64,000 bases of DNA from positions 28,514 to 92,513 of the forward strand of contig JAPYTQ010000020.1 of assembly GCA_029941905.1 (NCBI GenBank). The letters are read 5' to 3'. The notes under the pieces are model-generated. The model did not search any database, was not told the DNA's origin, and was given only the letters and a program-made list of their open reading frames with translations. The stretch comes from JAHRVQ01 sp029941905. Lineage in GTDB: Bacteria; Pseudomonadota; Gammaproteobacteria; Pseudomonadales; Azotimanducaceae. The position numbers and the translations under genes were made by a program. Below, one piece after another: positions 9,813 through 19,568 of this stretch; positions within the stretch are counted from its first letter, which is position 1, and each line of letters begins with the position of its first letter.

Positions 9813-10164
9813 AATTAGTCTCGTGAATTATCACCCTACTTAATGGCGAATCAAAAAATTGATACGTTATGCTTATAGTATGTCTCCTGATGCTTTTTTT
9901 GAAGTGGGAATTGGAGAAAACCAGAAATAATTGGTTGATCTTGTTGAGCGATAACCTGTGGTGGCATGCTTCCAACGCTAGTGAGACAATGCACCAACGG
10001 TAAATTAAAATGCGCCAGCTAACCCCGCGCGCAGAATACTAACGTTCAAGAAGGAATGGTTGCGCCGGGAACGAGAATCTGTGGCCGCAATCGAACTCTG
10101 GGATCGTTCTATATCAATGTGTTACAGTCACTAATTAAAAATGACCTAACGTCTGGGAAACACC
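9813..10164. other. Divergent intergenic region between the LysR gene and gspE
   Basis: 352 bp without a credible gene. It must contain promoters for the leftward LysR gene and the rightward gsp operon, but I see no convincing -35/-10 pair, terminator or operator. gspC and gspD, which often precede gspE, are not here. Confidence 0.6.
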
Positions 10165-11652
10165 ATGAGTGAGATGGAATCAAGATTGCGCCTGCCTTTC
10201 AGCTTCGCGAAACGTCACGGGGTTATTCTTCTAGCCAAGCAGGATAATAGCGAGCCGCAGGTGGTGTATAAATCTGGATTGAAGCCCCAGACGTTGGCAG
10301 AAGTCAGGCGTTATGTCGGAGCACAATTCAGCTGCCAGGAGGTCGATAGCTCGACGTTCGACTCCAAATTATCGACGACTTACCAGAACGATTCTGGCGA
10401 AGCCATGCAGATGATCGAAGGGTTAGGTGATGAGATGGATCTGGATAGCCTTGTGGATTCCATTCCGGTCACTGGAGACTTGATGGAACAAGAGGATGAC
10501 GCACCGATCATCAAGTTAATTAACAGCCTGTTAACCGAGGCAGTCAAGGTTGATGCATCTGATATTCATGTTGAAACTTATGAAACACGACTGGTGGTTC
10601 GTTTTCGGGTTGACGGAGTGTTGCGTGAAGTCGTTAGTCCACGCAGAGCCCTGGCACCTTTACTGGTGTCGAGAATCAAGGTTATGGCGAAACTGGATAT
10701 TGCAGAAAAGCGGCTGCCACAGGACGGTAGAATTTCGGTTCGGGTTGCGGGTAAAGAAGTCGACGTGCGGGTTTCAACGATCCCCGCCAGCAACGGCGAA
10801 CGTGTAGTTATGCGACTGTTAGACAAACAGGAAGGTCGGCGAGACCTGACCAATATGGGCATGGCGGCTACTGATGTGGTCGCAATGCAGACGCTTATTA
10901 AAAAACCCCATGGCATCATTCTGGTCACCGGTCCGACGGGTTCCGGTAAATCCACGACCCTGTACGCCTGCCTGGATCAGCTGAATGACAGGACCCGTAA
11001 CATCCTGACGGTGGAAGACCCGATCGAATACGATGTTGAAGGCATCGGCCAGACCCAGGTTAACGCAAAGGCAGATATGACTTTTGCAAGGGGGTTAAGA
11101 GCGATTTTACGTCAGGATCCTGATGTGGTTATGGTAGGTGAGATACGTGACTTCGAGACGGCAGATATCTCGGTTCAGGCAAGCCTCACGGGTCACCTGG
11201 TGTTGTCAACGATCCACACCAATACTGCAGTTGGCGCCTTGACCCGCCTGGAGAATATGGGCGTTCAACCCTACCTCCTCAGCAACAGCATCATCGGTCT
11301 GGTTGCCCAAAGACTGGTTCGGATACTATGTAGTGATTGCCGGGAAAGCTTTACAGTAGGTAAGTATGAGTGTGATTTCTTAAAGATTGATAGAACCAAC
11401 CCGCCAACAATATACCGGGAAGTCGGTTGCGATAAGTGCGCCAATGAGGGATATCGAGGTCGTCAGGGTATCTATGAGGTCGTGACTATCGATGATCAAT
11501 TGCGACAAATGATTCACAATGGTGCATCTGAACTTGATCTTGAAAAACACGCAAGAAGCAAAGCTCCAGGCATTCGGGAAGACGGTCGGGCAAAAATACT
11601 GTCCGGTGCGACATCAGTTGATGAAGTTCTCAGAGTAACAATGGAAGACTAG
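10165..11652 (+). CDS. gspE: Type II secretion ATPase GspE
   Basis: Cytoplasmic hexameric ATPase that powers the type II secretion pseudopilus. 495 residues, normal length. N-terminal N1/N2 region, then DASDIHVET, Walker A GPTGSGKSTT (about 254), Asp box LTVEDPIEYD, Walker B DVVMVGEIRDFETA, His box THLVLSTIHTN-like segment, and a zinc-binding tetracysteine motif (CSDC ... CDKC, about 391-432). First gene of an uninterrupted gspE-M operon. A TTG-started gspF follows 30 bp later. Confidence 0.96.
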   Translation: MSEMESRLRLPFSFAKRHGVILLAKQDNSEPQVVYKSGLKPQTLAEVRRYVGAQFSCQEVDSSTFDSKLSTTYQNDSGEAMQMIEGLGDEMDLDSLVDSIPVTGDLMEQEDDAPIIKLINSLLTEAVKVDASDIHVETYETRLVVRFRVDGVLREVVSPRRALAPLLVSRIKVMAKLDIAEKRLPQDGRISVRVAGKEVDVRVSTIPASNGERVVMRLLDKQEGRRDLTNMGMAATDVVAMQTLIKKPHGIILVTGPTGSGKSTTLYACLDQLNDRTRNILTVEDPIEYDVEGIGQTQVNAKADMTFARGLRAILRQDPDVVMVGEIRDFETADISVQASLTGHLVLSTIHTNTAVGALTRLENMGVQPYLLSNSIIGLVAQRLVRILCSDCRESFTVGKYECDFLKIDRTNPPTIYREVGCDKCANEGYRGRQGIYEVVTIDDQLRQMIHNGASELDLEKHARSKAPGIREDGRAKILSGATSVDEVLRVTMED

Positions 11653-11682
11653 CCTCCCAGATTACTTGATTCGAGGAATATT

Positions 11683-12900
11683 TTGGCAGCATTTGAATAC
11701 ATAGCCTTAAATACCAGGGGCAGAGAAGAGAAGGGTATTCTCGAAGCAGACAGCTCCCGGCAGGTGCGACAGATTTTGCGGGACAAGGGTATGGCACCGC
11801 TGGCCGTCAAGGCGACCCGGGAGCAAAAGAGTGCGCAGAGTGCCATGTCGCGATTTTTTCAACCATCGTTATCTGTCCGTGAACTTGCATTGATCACCCG
11901 CCAGTTAGCCACGTTAATTGCCGCCGGTTTGCCCATAGAAGAGTCCCTGCTGGCTGTATCCAAGCAAAGTGAAAATACAAAAACTCAAGGTATGTTGCTC
12001 GCAGTGCGATCCAAGGTCATGGAAGGATTTTCTCTTGCCAATAGCTTCGCGGAATATCCCCGGGCGTTTCCGGGTTTGTATCGGGCGACAGTCGCTGCCG
12101 GTGAGTCTGCAGGTCATCTGGATCTGGTATTGAATCGTCTCGCCGATTTTACTGAGAAGCAGCAGGAATCACGATCGAGGATTCAGCAGGCAATGGTATA
12201 CCCAGTGATTTTATTGGTGTTAACTGTCGCAATACTGGCCGGGTTACTCGGTTATGTCGTCCCGGATATCGTCAAGGTCTTTACAGACACAGGGCAGGAG
12301 CTTCCGGCGTTGACGATATTTATCATTTCACTGAGCGATTTAGTGACCGACTACGGCTTTTTTGCGCTGCTGCTGCTGATAGTGATTACTTTTGGTGTGC
12401 GCAGAGCCATGGCGGTGCCTTCAATACGATTGGTTTACGACCGTCGTCTGCTGCATCTGCCATTAATTGCGAAAATGAGCAAAGGTATGAATACGGCTCA
12501 ATTTGCCAGCACGTTAAGTATCTTATCATCCAGCGGGGTCCCCCTGGTGGACGCCATGCGAATCGCAGGCCAGGTCCTCTCCAATACCTGGCTGCGGGAG
12601 AAGGTCAGCGACGCGACAACCAAGGTCAGTGAAGGGTCAAGTTTGAATGCGGCACTGGAACAAAGCGGCTACTTTCCGCCAATGATGCTGCATATGATTG
12701 CCAGCGGAGAATCAAGCGGACAGCTAGACGATATGTTGTCCAGAGTGGCGAACAGTATGCAGCAGGATGTTGAAATGTTGCTTGGTGTACTATTGAGTTT
12801 GTTTGGACCCTTTATGCTTTTGTTAATGGGCGGCGCCGTGTTTACGATTGTGATGGCGATTCTGTTGCCAATCATGAACCTGAATCAACTGGTCACTTAA
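11683..12900 (+). CDS. gspF: Type II secretion inner-membrane platform protein GspF
   Basis: Polytopic inner-membrane protein that couples the GspE ATPase to pseudopilus assembly. 405 residues with two T2SSF repeats (about 70-195 and 275-395) and three membrane segments (about 170-195, 220-245, 375-400). The TTG start at 11683 is supported by a GAGG ribosome binding site at 11673-11676 and by the AAFEYIALNTRGREEKG beginning typical of GspF. Confidence 0.95.
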   Translation: MAAFEYIALNTRGREEKGILEADSSRQVRQILRDKGMAPLAVKATREQKSAQSAMSRFFQPSLSVRELALITRQLATLIAAGLPIEESLLAVSKQSENTKTQGMLLAVRSKVMEGFSLANSFAEYPRAFPGLYRATVAAGESAGHLDLVLNRLADFTEKQQESRSRIQQAMVYPVILLVLTVAILAGLLGYVVPDIVKVFTDTGQELPALTIFIISLSDLVTDYGFFALLLLIVITFGVRRAMAVPSIRLVYDRRLLHLPLIAKMSKGMNTAQFASTLSILSSSGVPLVDAMRIAGQVLSNTWLREKVSDATTKVSEGSSLNAALEQSGYFPPMMLHMIASGESSGQLDDMLSRVANSMQQDVEMLLGVLLSLFGPFMLLLMGGAVFTIVMAILLPIMNLNQLVT

Positions 12901-12958
12901 TCAGATCCTGGTCGGGTAATTACAAGAGCAGTTCATAGAATTTAAATGGTAGTCAACT

Positions 12959-13453
12959 ATGTTTAACAAAAACAATCGTTCAGCGGTATCCGATCCCTCA
13001 AGTCTATCTTCTGCCTCACGGCTCAAGAGACCAGGGGAGCGTAGGCGGATGGAGGGCTTCACCCTGATTGAAATCATGGTCGTGGTCGTCATTCTGGGTA
13101 TCCTTGGTGCACTGATTGTGCCCAACATTATCGGACGGCCTGACGAGGCCAGGGTCCAGGCTGCCAAGGCAGATATTGAATCCATTGGGACTGCGCTGGA
13201 GCTGTATCGGTTGGACAACAGCAATTATCCCAGTACAGACCAGGGTCTTGCTGCGCTGGTCAGCGAACCGAGTGGTTTTCCTGAAGCCCGCCGCTGGAAT
13301 TCAGATGGTTACCTGAAGAAGCTGCCGGTTGATCCCTGGGATGAGCCCTATTTGTACTTCAGCGAAGATCGAAATTTTGAAATCTATTCCTATGGCGCCG
13401 ATCGCAAGGAAGGTGGTGGGGGTGTGGATTCGGATATCAGCTCAAAAGACTGA
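12959..13453 (+). CDS. gspG: Major pseudopilin GspG
   Basis: Main subunit of the type II secretion pseudopilus. The prepilin peptidase site is G/FTLIEIMVVVVILGILGAL, with Glu at +5. The C-terminal calcium-binding pseudopilin fold has YPSTDQGLAALV and DPWDEPYLY. From the first ATG the leader is about 33 residues, which is long. An internal ATG at 13049 (MEGFTLIEI), preceded by AGGGGAG, is a credible alternative start giving a very short leader. Confidence 0.94.
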   Translation: MFNKNNRSAVSDPSSLSSASRLKRPGERRRMEGFTLIEIMVVVVILGILGALIVPNIIGRPDEARVQAAKADIESIGTALELYRLDNSNYPSTDQGLAALVSEPSGFPEARRWNSDGYLKKLPVDPWDEPYLYFSEDRNFEIYSYGADRKEGGGGVDSDISSKD

Positions 13454-13467
13454 AAAGCCAGTATCCA

Positions 13468-13992
13468 ATGATCCCTCATTTATCAGACCAGTCTCGAACA
13501 GCATCCGCCGGTTTCACGCTGGTTGAGATTCTTGTGGTGCTGCTTATTGTTTCCATCATGTCGGGTATCGCGCTGGCCAACCTGCCAGGTTTTACCCAGA
13601 CACGGGATTTTGATACCGAAGCCCGGCGTTTGAAAACACTGTTGGATATGGCGCGTGAAGAATCTGTAATCCAGGCGGCAGAGCTTGGATTTGCACCGAC
13701 CGAGGATGGCTATGGATTCCAGGTTTACGATGAATTCAATCAGAAGTGGCTGGAATATGAACAGTCACCTTTCCAGCAGCGTAGCTTACCCGATAATGTA
13801 GAATTGGAATTGGAAGTTGAAAACCAGGACTTCACCTTGACCGCAGAAACGAAGTCGACCATCCCACCTTTGCTGATACTCTCGAGCGGTGAAATTACGC
13901 CATTTACCCTGACCTTGCTGCAGGGCTCCGAATTGCAGCGGTCGATGCGCTCCGATGGCTATGGCGATATCGAATGGCTGGAAGATGAATAG
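13468..13992 (+). CDS. gspH: Minor pseudopilin GspH
   Basis: Minor pseudopilin. Prepilin leader MIPHLSDQSRTASAG, then cleavage before FTLVEILVVLLIV. 174 residues, with the GspH C-terminal domain (DMAREESVIQAAELGF). Its end overlaps the gspI start (ATGAATAG). Confidence 0.9.
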   Translation: MIPHLSDQSRTASAGFTLVEILVVLLIVSIMSGIALANLPGFTQTRDFDTEARRLKTLLDMAREESVIQAAELGFAPTEDGYGFQVYDEFNQKWLEYEQSPFQQRSLPDNVELELEVENQDFTLTAETKSTIPPLLILSSGEITPFTLTLLQGSELQRSMRSDGYGDIEWLEDE

Positions 13993-14383
13993 TTTCAAAA
14001 TTGGCAGACGCAGGCAAGCCGGATTCACGCTGCTGGAAATAATGGTTGCCCTGGCCATATTTGCTGTTGTATCCGGTGCCCTCATTCGAAATGCAACCCA
14101 GTCTATCAGACAAACGAATATCATCCAGGAAAAAACCCTTGCTTACTGGATAGCTGAAAATCACCTTAACCAGATGAGAGCGTCGCCACGCGTCGAAGGG
14201 AGTTTCCCCGCTATCGGTTCGGAACGCTATAACGTGACGATGGCAGATCGAGACTGGGAAGTGGTAATGGACATTGAAGCAACTGAAAACGCGGGCATGC
14301 GTCGCATTATTGTCAGCGTTTTCGCGGAAGATAACCTGGATGACAACATCGTCGAACTCGTCGGATTTCGGGGAGAATACTGA
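13985..14383 (+). CDS. gspI: Minor pseudopilin GspI
   Basis: Minor pseudopilin with leader MNSFKIGRRRQAG and mature start FTLLEIMVALAIF. 132 residues, usual for GspI. An in-frame ATG exists 30 bp upstream inside gspH, but the start at 13985 overlaps the gspH stop and gives a normal leader. The stop overlaps the gspJ ATG (TGATG). WIAENHLNQMR is typical of the family. Confidence 0.92.
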   Translation: MNSFKIGRRRQAGFTLLEIMVALAIFAVVSGALIRNATQSIRQTNIIQEKTLAYWIAENHLNQMRASPRVEGSFPAIGSERYNVTMADRDWEVVMDIEATENAGMRRIIVSVFAEDNLDDNIVELVGFRGEY

Positions 14384-15117
14384 TGCAAAGTGGCCTGCCG
14401 CGACCAGACAGAGGATTTACACTACTGGAAGTGCTCGTCGCCATGTCTATTTTTGCTGTGATTGGCCTCGGCTCGAATCAGATGCTGCGTACCGTAATCC
14501 AGGCCCACAAGGGTACCCAGCAGCAGATACAGAGTTTTTCCGCGTACACCAAAGCATTTTCCATGATGGATCGTGATTTCAGCCAGTTGATCCCCCGTCC
14601 TATCAAGGACCAGTATGGTGATATGAGCCCCGCACTGGTGCTTGGCTCGGACTCCTATGTCATAGAATTCAGCCGAACAGGCTGGAATAATCCGTTGAAA
14701 CTCAAGCGGAGCAATATACAGCGCGTGGCTTACCAGCTCACAGATGAAAATGAGCTGAAACGAATATTCTGGCTGGTGTTGGATCGTGCCGAGGACAGCG
14801 AGCCGATTCAACAGACGCTTCTGACCGGGGTCGAAGATTTCAGGGTTAATCTTCTGGATGCTGAAGGCGATTCAACGGATGACTGGGGAGATGTTGAAAA
14901 TTCTGCTTCCCTGCCACTGGGAGCTGAGGTTTTTGTGACTTCAGAAATTTTTGGTGAAGTGCGCAAGGTGTTTTCTTTTGTTGAAGTAGCCGTGCAGACA
15001 GATCCCAATCAATCCGGGCAGGGTGATACAGGCGACGGAGTTTCTGATGAGGAAACACTGAAGCGGATCGAGCAAAAGAAAAAACCCCGTGGCCGCGGGC
15101 AGGAGACAGAATCCTGA
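14383..15117 (+). CDS. gspJ: Minor pseudopilin GspJ
   Basis: Minor pseudopilin of the pseudopilus tip complex (GspI-J-K). Leader MQSGLPRPDRG, mature start FTLLEVLVAMSIFAVIGL. SMMDRDFSQLIPRPIKDQYG near residue 64 is a GspJ hallmark. 244 residues with a charged, disordered C-terminal tail rich in Lys, Arg and Glu. Overlaps gspI and gspK by one base on each side. Confidence 0.93.
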   Translation: MQSGLPRPDRGFTLLEVLVAMSIFAVIGLGSNQMLRTVIQAHKGTQQQIQSFSAYTKAFSMMDRDFSQLIPRPIKDQYGDMSPALVLGSDSYVIEFSRTGWNNPLKLKRSNIQRVAYQLTDENELKRIFWLVLDRAEDSEPIQQTLLTGVEDFRVNLLDAEGDSTDDWGDVENSASLPLGAEVFVTSEIFGEVRKVFSFVEVAVQTDPNQSGQGDTGDGVSDEETLKRIEQKKKPRGRGQETES

Positions 15118-16115
15118 TGGACGGCCGATCACAAAAAGGGGTTGCCCTGATCACGATCCTGCTGGTAGTCGTGATTGCCACTGTCCTGGGTGTTTCGATG
15201 TCAACGGAACAGAATTTTGCCATTAATCGCGCCCGGTCGTTTTTCGATCAGGGTATCGCTCGTCAATATGCTTACGGCGGGGAAGAACTGGCCCGGCAAA
15301 TATTGCATGAGGATTTTGTTGACTCCCCGGGTGTTGTTCACCTGGGCCAGAACTGGGCGCAACGACCCCTGACTTTCGAATTCGAGGACGGTGCCGTTGA
15401 ACTGATAATCGAAGATCTGCAGTCAAAGTTAAACCTTAATTCCCTGTCGATCGAAGGGCAACAGGCCGCGGTGGTGAGGCAGAGATTCGTCGATTTACTT
15501 GGACAGCAAGGAGTTGATGCGGCCTACATAGATCGAGTGGTCGACTGGATAGATGTCAACGAATCAAAAAATGCCCGGGGCGCCGAGGACTATGATTACC
15601 TGGGACTGGAACGCCCCTATCGAACCGCCAGTGGACCGATGGCGGATGTGACCGAGTTAAGATTGATTCTTGAAATGGAAGAAGAACAGTTCGAGTTGAT
15701 TCAGCCTTATGTTACCGCGGTCCCTGATCCGTATACGCAAATTAACGTTAACACAACGACGGTGCAGGTACTCCAGGCTATCGCGCCTGGCCTTCCACCC
15801 GGCGATGCAGAGAGTATTGTAATGACCCAGACCGAGCAGGAAGGGTTTGATTCCATCGACGATTTTGTTACGGACAGTCGACTTCCGAGTGGGACAACCA
15901 TTAAAAAAGATAATCTTAGTGTAAACTCCACTTTTTTTCAGGTGAGTATCCGTGCCCATTACCATGAGAGAGTTGGTTATCTTACGAGTATTATTCAGGT
16001 GAACCCGGTCGATGGAACTATGCGGGTAGTGTATCGCGACCAGAGCCGAAAAGTGCCGCCCTATGTTGCACCAGGGGATGTCATTGAAGAAGACACTGGG
16101 GCTGACGATGGCTGA
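15117..16115 (+). CDS. gspK: Minor pseudopilin GspK
   Basis: Large minor pseudopilin that caps the pseudopilus. Short leader MDGRSQKG, then VALITILLVVVIATVLGVSM. Like other GspK proteins, it lacks Glu at +5. 332 residues, with RQYAYGGEELARQIL and SKLNLNSL early and a helix-hairpin-helix-like segment INVNTTTVQVLQAIAPGLP near 205. The stop overlaps the gspL start. Confidence 0.93.
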   Translation: MDGRSQKGVALITILLVVVIATVLGVSMSTEQNFAINRARSFFDQGIARQYAYGGEELARQILHEDFVDSPGVVHLGQNWAQRPLTFEFEDGAVELIIEDLQSKLNLNSLSIEGQQAAVVRQRFVDLLGQQGVDAAYIDRVVDWIDVNESKNARGAEDYDYLGLERPYRTASGPMADVTELRLILEMEEEQFELIQPYVTAVPDPYTQINVNTTTVQVLQAIAPGLPPGDAESIVMTQTEQEGFDSIDDFVTDSRLPSGTTIKKDNLSVNSTFFQVSIRAHYHERVGYLTSIIQVNPVDGTMRVVYRDQSRKVPPYVAPGDVIEEDTGADDG

Positions 16116-17349
16116 GAATCTTTTCTTACGTCTGGGTGAACATCAAGGTCAGATTAATATCGAATGGATGTTGCTGGATGAAGTCTCGGGGATTGTTCGA
16201 TTTCGAGGCGAAGGCCAGCTCGATGAAATCACGGGGCTGGTTGCGGATCTTGATCTAAGCGGTTCGACTTATGTCATGTTGAGAGGTGAAGAAGTGCTCC
16301 TCACCAGCGCAATGATCCCAAGCAAACAACAACGACAGATCCTGCAGGCTGTGCCATTCATGGTGGAAGAAAGTCTCGCGGCAGACATTGAAGCCTGTCA
16401 CTTTGCCATTGGGGACAAGGATGGATATGGAAATACTGCCATTGCAGTAATAGACCGTCAGCGATTGCAGTACTGGTTGGATCGTCTGCAAGATGCGGGA
16501 ATAACATCGAGTTTCCTGACTGTGGATACACTTTCGGTGCCTTATGGCAATGGGTGTTCCATCCTCATCGATGGCGAACGTGTTCTTGTACGGACCGATG
16601 AATTACAAGGGTTCTGCATCGAGTCTGATCTGCTCGCCACTTCCGTTGGCTTACTGTCTGATGAAGAAAAGGAAAATGTGACATTGATGGTGCATGAGTC
16701 AGCTCGCGAGGCGACAGAGCTGACCGTTGCCCAGATTAATGCAGAGCAGGAAAATACCGTTGCTGTCACTGATCTCGAATACGGACCCTTTGAATCACTG
16801 TGTCGCGGTTTCAACAAGAAGGGTATCAACCTCCTGCAAGGCGAGTTCAAAGTTGAGGTGGCTGGAAATTCACAGCGAGGTGCCTGGCGAGTTGCGGCTG
16901 TCCTGTGTGTTTGTGCTTTTGGGCTACAGATTGCATCATTGTTAGGTCAGGGCATGTATCTGAATTTGAAAGCCGGTGAGTTGGAGGTTGAATCGCGCAC
17001 CCTGTATACCGAAATATTCCCCAAAGACAGAAATGTACGAGATATCAAACGTCGATGGAATTCGCACTTGGGTCAGGTCAGCGGCAGTGATCGGGATGGC
17101 TTCCTGGGTTTGTTTGCAGGCACTGCGAAGCATTTACCCGGTTCCGATTTAGTGCTCAATAATGTCAATTTTAACGAAAAGCAGGGCGAACTGGTGTTAC
17201 AGCTTGAAACTGCAGAAAATGACCAGGAACTGATCCAGTTCATTCAGACGCTGACAAAGCTTGGTATGGTGGCAGAGATTGGTACCATAAACCAGGGCGA
17301 CGATTCCGTCAAAGGTAGTATTAAAATAAAATCACTGGGTGGCTCATAG
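16108..17349 (+). CDS. gspL: Type II secretion inner-membrane protein GspL
   Basis: Bitopic assembly protein that links GspE to GspM and the pseudopilus. 413 residues: an actin-like cytoplasmic half (MLRGEEVLLTSAMIPSKQQRQ and QAVPFMVEESLA), one membrane segment near residues 255-275 (VAAVLCVCAFGLQIASLLG), then a periplasmic ferredoxin-like domain. An upstream in-frame ATG (16063) lies inside gspK. The start at 16108 overlaps the gspK stop (ATGGCTGA) and gives MAENLFLRLG, the expected beginning. Confidence 0.9.
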   Translation: MAENLFLRLGEHQGQINIEWMLLDEVSGIVRFRGEGQLDEITGLVADLDLSGSTYVMLRGEEVLLTSAMIPSKQQRQILQAVPFMVEESLAADIEACHFAIGDKDGYGNTAIAVIDRQRLQYWLDRLQDAGITSSFLTVDTLSVPYGNGCSILIDGERVLVRTDELQGFCIESDLLATSVGLLSDEEKENVTLMVHESAREATELTVAQINAEQENTVAVTDLEYGPFESLCRGFNKKGINLLQGEFKVEVAGNSQRGAWRVAAVLCVCAFGLQIASLLGQGMYLNLKAGELEVESRTLYTEIFPKDRNVRDIKRRWNSHLGQVSGSDRDGFLGLFAGTAKHLPGSDLVLNNVNFNEKQGELVLQLETAENDQELIQFIQTLTKLGMVAEIGTINQGDDSVKGSIKIKSLGGS

Positions 17350-17849
17350 TGGCGGTGATGGACATTTCCTGGATTCAAAACCTGCTACTTCGCTATAACC
17401 AGTTGGAGAGCAGAGAACGCCTGGCAGTCAATGGTCTAATTGGGTTTGTCGCGCTGCTGCTCATCTATACCCTGATCTGGTCTCCTGCGAATACTTATTA
17501 TGACAAGGGGCTACAGAATCATGTTCGGCAGTTGTCTACTTTACAGTATTTGCGCGCCAGTGAGCAGCAAGCTCGTGCTTCTTTAGGCAAGCAGTCCCGT
17601 GCAGCAGTGAGTGGTCAGTCGCTGCTGTCGACGGTGTCCAGTTCTGCACAGCAATCTGGTATCAAGCCGAGCCGATTGCAACCGGAAGGCAATAATGGTG
17701 TTAGTGTTACATTTAGTGAAGTTAGTTTTAATGACTTGATTGAATGGTTAGAGAGTCTGCAATCGCAAGGTTTTGTTGTCGGGCGGATTTCAATAGACAG
17801 GCAAGAGCAATCTGGCAAGGTGAATGCACGGATTACATTGAGAAGTTAG
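17349..17849 (+). CDS. gspM: Type II secretion inner-membrane protein GspM
   Basis: Partner of GspL. 166 residues with a short cytoplasmic N-terminus, one membrane helix (about 26-44, LIGFVALLLIYTLIW) and a small periplasmic domain ending SGKVNARITLRS. GTG start at 17349 overlapping the gspL stop; an ATG nine bases later is an alternative. Last recognisable gsp gene. gspN, gspO, gspC and gspD are not in the window. Confidence 0.9.
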   Translation: MAVMDISWIQNLLLRYNQLESRERLAVNGLIGFVALLLIYTLIWSPANTYYDKGLQNHVRQLSTLQYLRASEQQARASLGKQSRAAVSGQSLLSTVSSSAQQSGIKPSRLQPEGNNGVSVTFSEVSFNDLIEWLESLQSQGFVVGRISIDRQEQSGKVNARITLRS

Positions 17850-17933
17850 AGCGCCCCTGATCCGGTTTACCCGTCTGCTTGTTGTCTGTGTCGAAAAGTA
17901 CCTAGCAGGGAGCTAAAGAAGTCAGCATATGCG

Positions 17934-18206
17934 ATGATGGCTGAAAGCGACATAAAGCGATCGATCCGGGAAATTCAGAAGCAAATAGATGACATGCGTC
18001 AGCGCATGGATCGTGAACTGGCCGGGCTCGAGAACAAAATCGATGAGCTTGAGTTTCAACTTCCTGCTGCCCCTCCCGGCGCTTCCATTGAACAAAAAAA
18101 TAATCACGAGCCGGTAAATGACGCCAGATTTCCCGAAAAAGCGATTGCGCCATTAGAACCACTGGAACCAGGAACAGAACAGTTAAGCGCAGCCCCCTCC
18201 CATTAG
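17934..18206 (+). pseudogene. N-terminal fragment of a broken DUF2339-like membrane protein gene
   Basis: 90 codons encoding a charged coiled coil (SIREIQKQIDDMRQRMDREL) and a Pro/Glu-rich linker, as at the start of DUF2339 proteins. The frame stops at 18204-18206. Removing one C from the five-C run at 18193-18197 would join it to the next frame and give SAAPPIRENVLKNRINW before the first membrane helix. This suggests a one-base frameshift. It could instead be a small independent gene, but its layout as a DUF2339 head argues against that. Confidence 0.6.
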
Positions 18207-18249
18207 GGAAAATGTCCTGAAGAACAGGATAAACTGGTTTATCGACTTT

Positions 18250-19167
18250 TTGCTCCTCCATTTGGGTCCCTTCTCAGAGTTTTACAAGCAAGCTTCTGAT
18301 GCCTACAAGCACTATCAAAAACTAGGCAAAGCGCCAGTGTTCATGATGACAATCGCCGGAATCCTGGCTCTGGTTATGGGTTCCGGTTACCTGTTGCAAT
18401 ATACATTTACCAATATCCTGGGAGATATTGCCAAAATGTTGCTGATGTTCCTGGGTTCTCTTGGGGTCATTGGATATGGCGCCTGGCTGGCTAGCAAGCG
18501 TGAGGATCAGCAGGAGTTTGCCAGTGCCATTTTAGGTCTGGGCGTAACGCTCTGTTATCTCTGCAGCTACTTCGCGGGATCTTATTATCAACTTCTTGAA
18601 TCCGGGCCCGAACTGTTTTTGTTCTCGGTTGTTACCGCTGGCGGTATATTACTGGCTTATTTGTATGAAACCAGGATTGTCGCGGTCGTAAGTCTGGTGG
18701 GTGCTTCCTTGTCTCCACTGGTCATCGGATCGACATTATTTGGTGGCGAACACTACTTCATTATCCAGCTGCTTATCAGCATCGCCTACATTCATCTTAG
18801 TCAGCGTATTCGTTGGGTTGTTCTTGCCAACCTGAATTTTGTTGTCATTACAATAGCGTTTCAATCTCATCTTTATGCGGCAAGTGACATGGGTATCGTT
18901 ACCCTGTTCGGCCTGCATGGGTTTTTCTATCTGTTCAACTACTACCTGCTGATCAGCCGAATCAGTAAACGGGGACTGGTAGAGAGGGTTGATATAGCAC
19001 TCGTCACCTCAAATGCTTTATTTTTTGCGATTGCCCTGTGGCAAGCAATGGCTGACACGACGCTACTGGGGCTGCTGCTTGGGGCGAATGCGGTGATACT
19101 TATTTTCCTGTTTGAGTCTGGGCGTCGCCTGGTCATAGGTAAGGATTCCGGAATGCAGGTACGGTAA
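18250..19167 (+). pseudogene. Central fragment of a DUF2339-like polytopic membrane protein
   Basis: 305 codons from TTG with about eight or nine hydrophobic segments (for example MTIAGILALVMGSGYLL, VTAGGILLAYLYETRIV, LVGASLSPLVIGS). The order and VGASLSPLVIGS-type motif resemble DUF2339 proteins, whose function is poorly known. The frame is open further upstream to 18187, matching a frameshift from the fragment before. It ends abruptly after a charged stretch, and the homologous C-terminus continues in the next frame. A short intact protein started at TTG cannot be excluded. Confidence 0.6.
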
Positions 19168-19240
19168 TCCACCACAACGTCGAATCATCAAGAATCTCAT
19201 CACACCAGCACAGTTACAGTTTTGGTATTTTCATGTCCTG

Positions 19241-19537
19241 GTGATGGTGACTTATCTCAGCGCAGTGGATATCTGGTTCGATGATGAACTGGGTCCATAC
19301 TCAACGGTATTGTTGGTTGCCCACGCCACTGCCATATTGTTCACCACAGTAATCAAGCGATTCAGCACCATGCTAAAGTTGGCCCTGGTTTTTTACCTGC
19401 TGGCTGTCGTCAAGATACTTGGGTTCGATATGGAAGACTTCTCGGTATTTCAGAAGGTCATCGCTTTCATGGGTATCGGCGTTCTGCTGCTGGTATCAGC
19501 TTATCAGTTCCAACGGTTTAGAGAGCGCTTTCTTTGA
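19241..19537 (+). pseudogene. C-terminal fragment of the DUF2339-like protein
   Basis: Encodes three membrane segments ending LAVVKILGFDMEDFSVFQKVIAFMGIGVLLLVSAYQFQRF, which fits the conserved DUF2339 C-terminus (KxxxxD ... R/K-IxSFxxLGxxLL ... YQRF pattern). The frame is open from at least 19142 upstream of the first start codon, in a third reading frame, so another frameshift lies near 19130-19167. With the two preceding fragments it makes one gene of about 530 codons broken twice. Confidence 0.6.
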
Positions 19538-19568
19538 TCCCCGATCTGCTATTCCCGGTTTATTCCCG

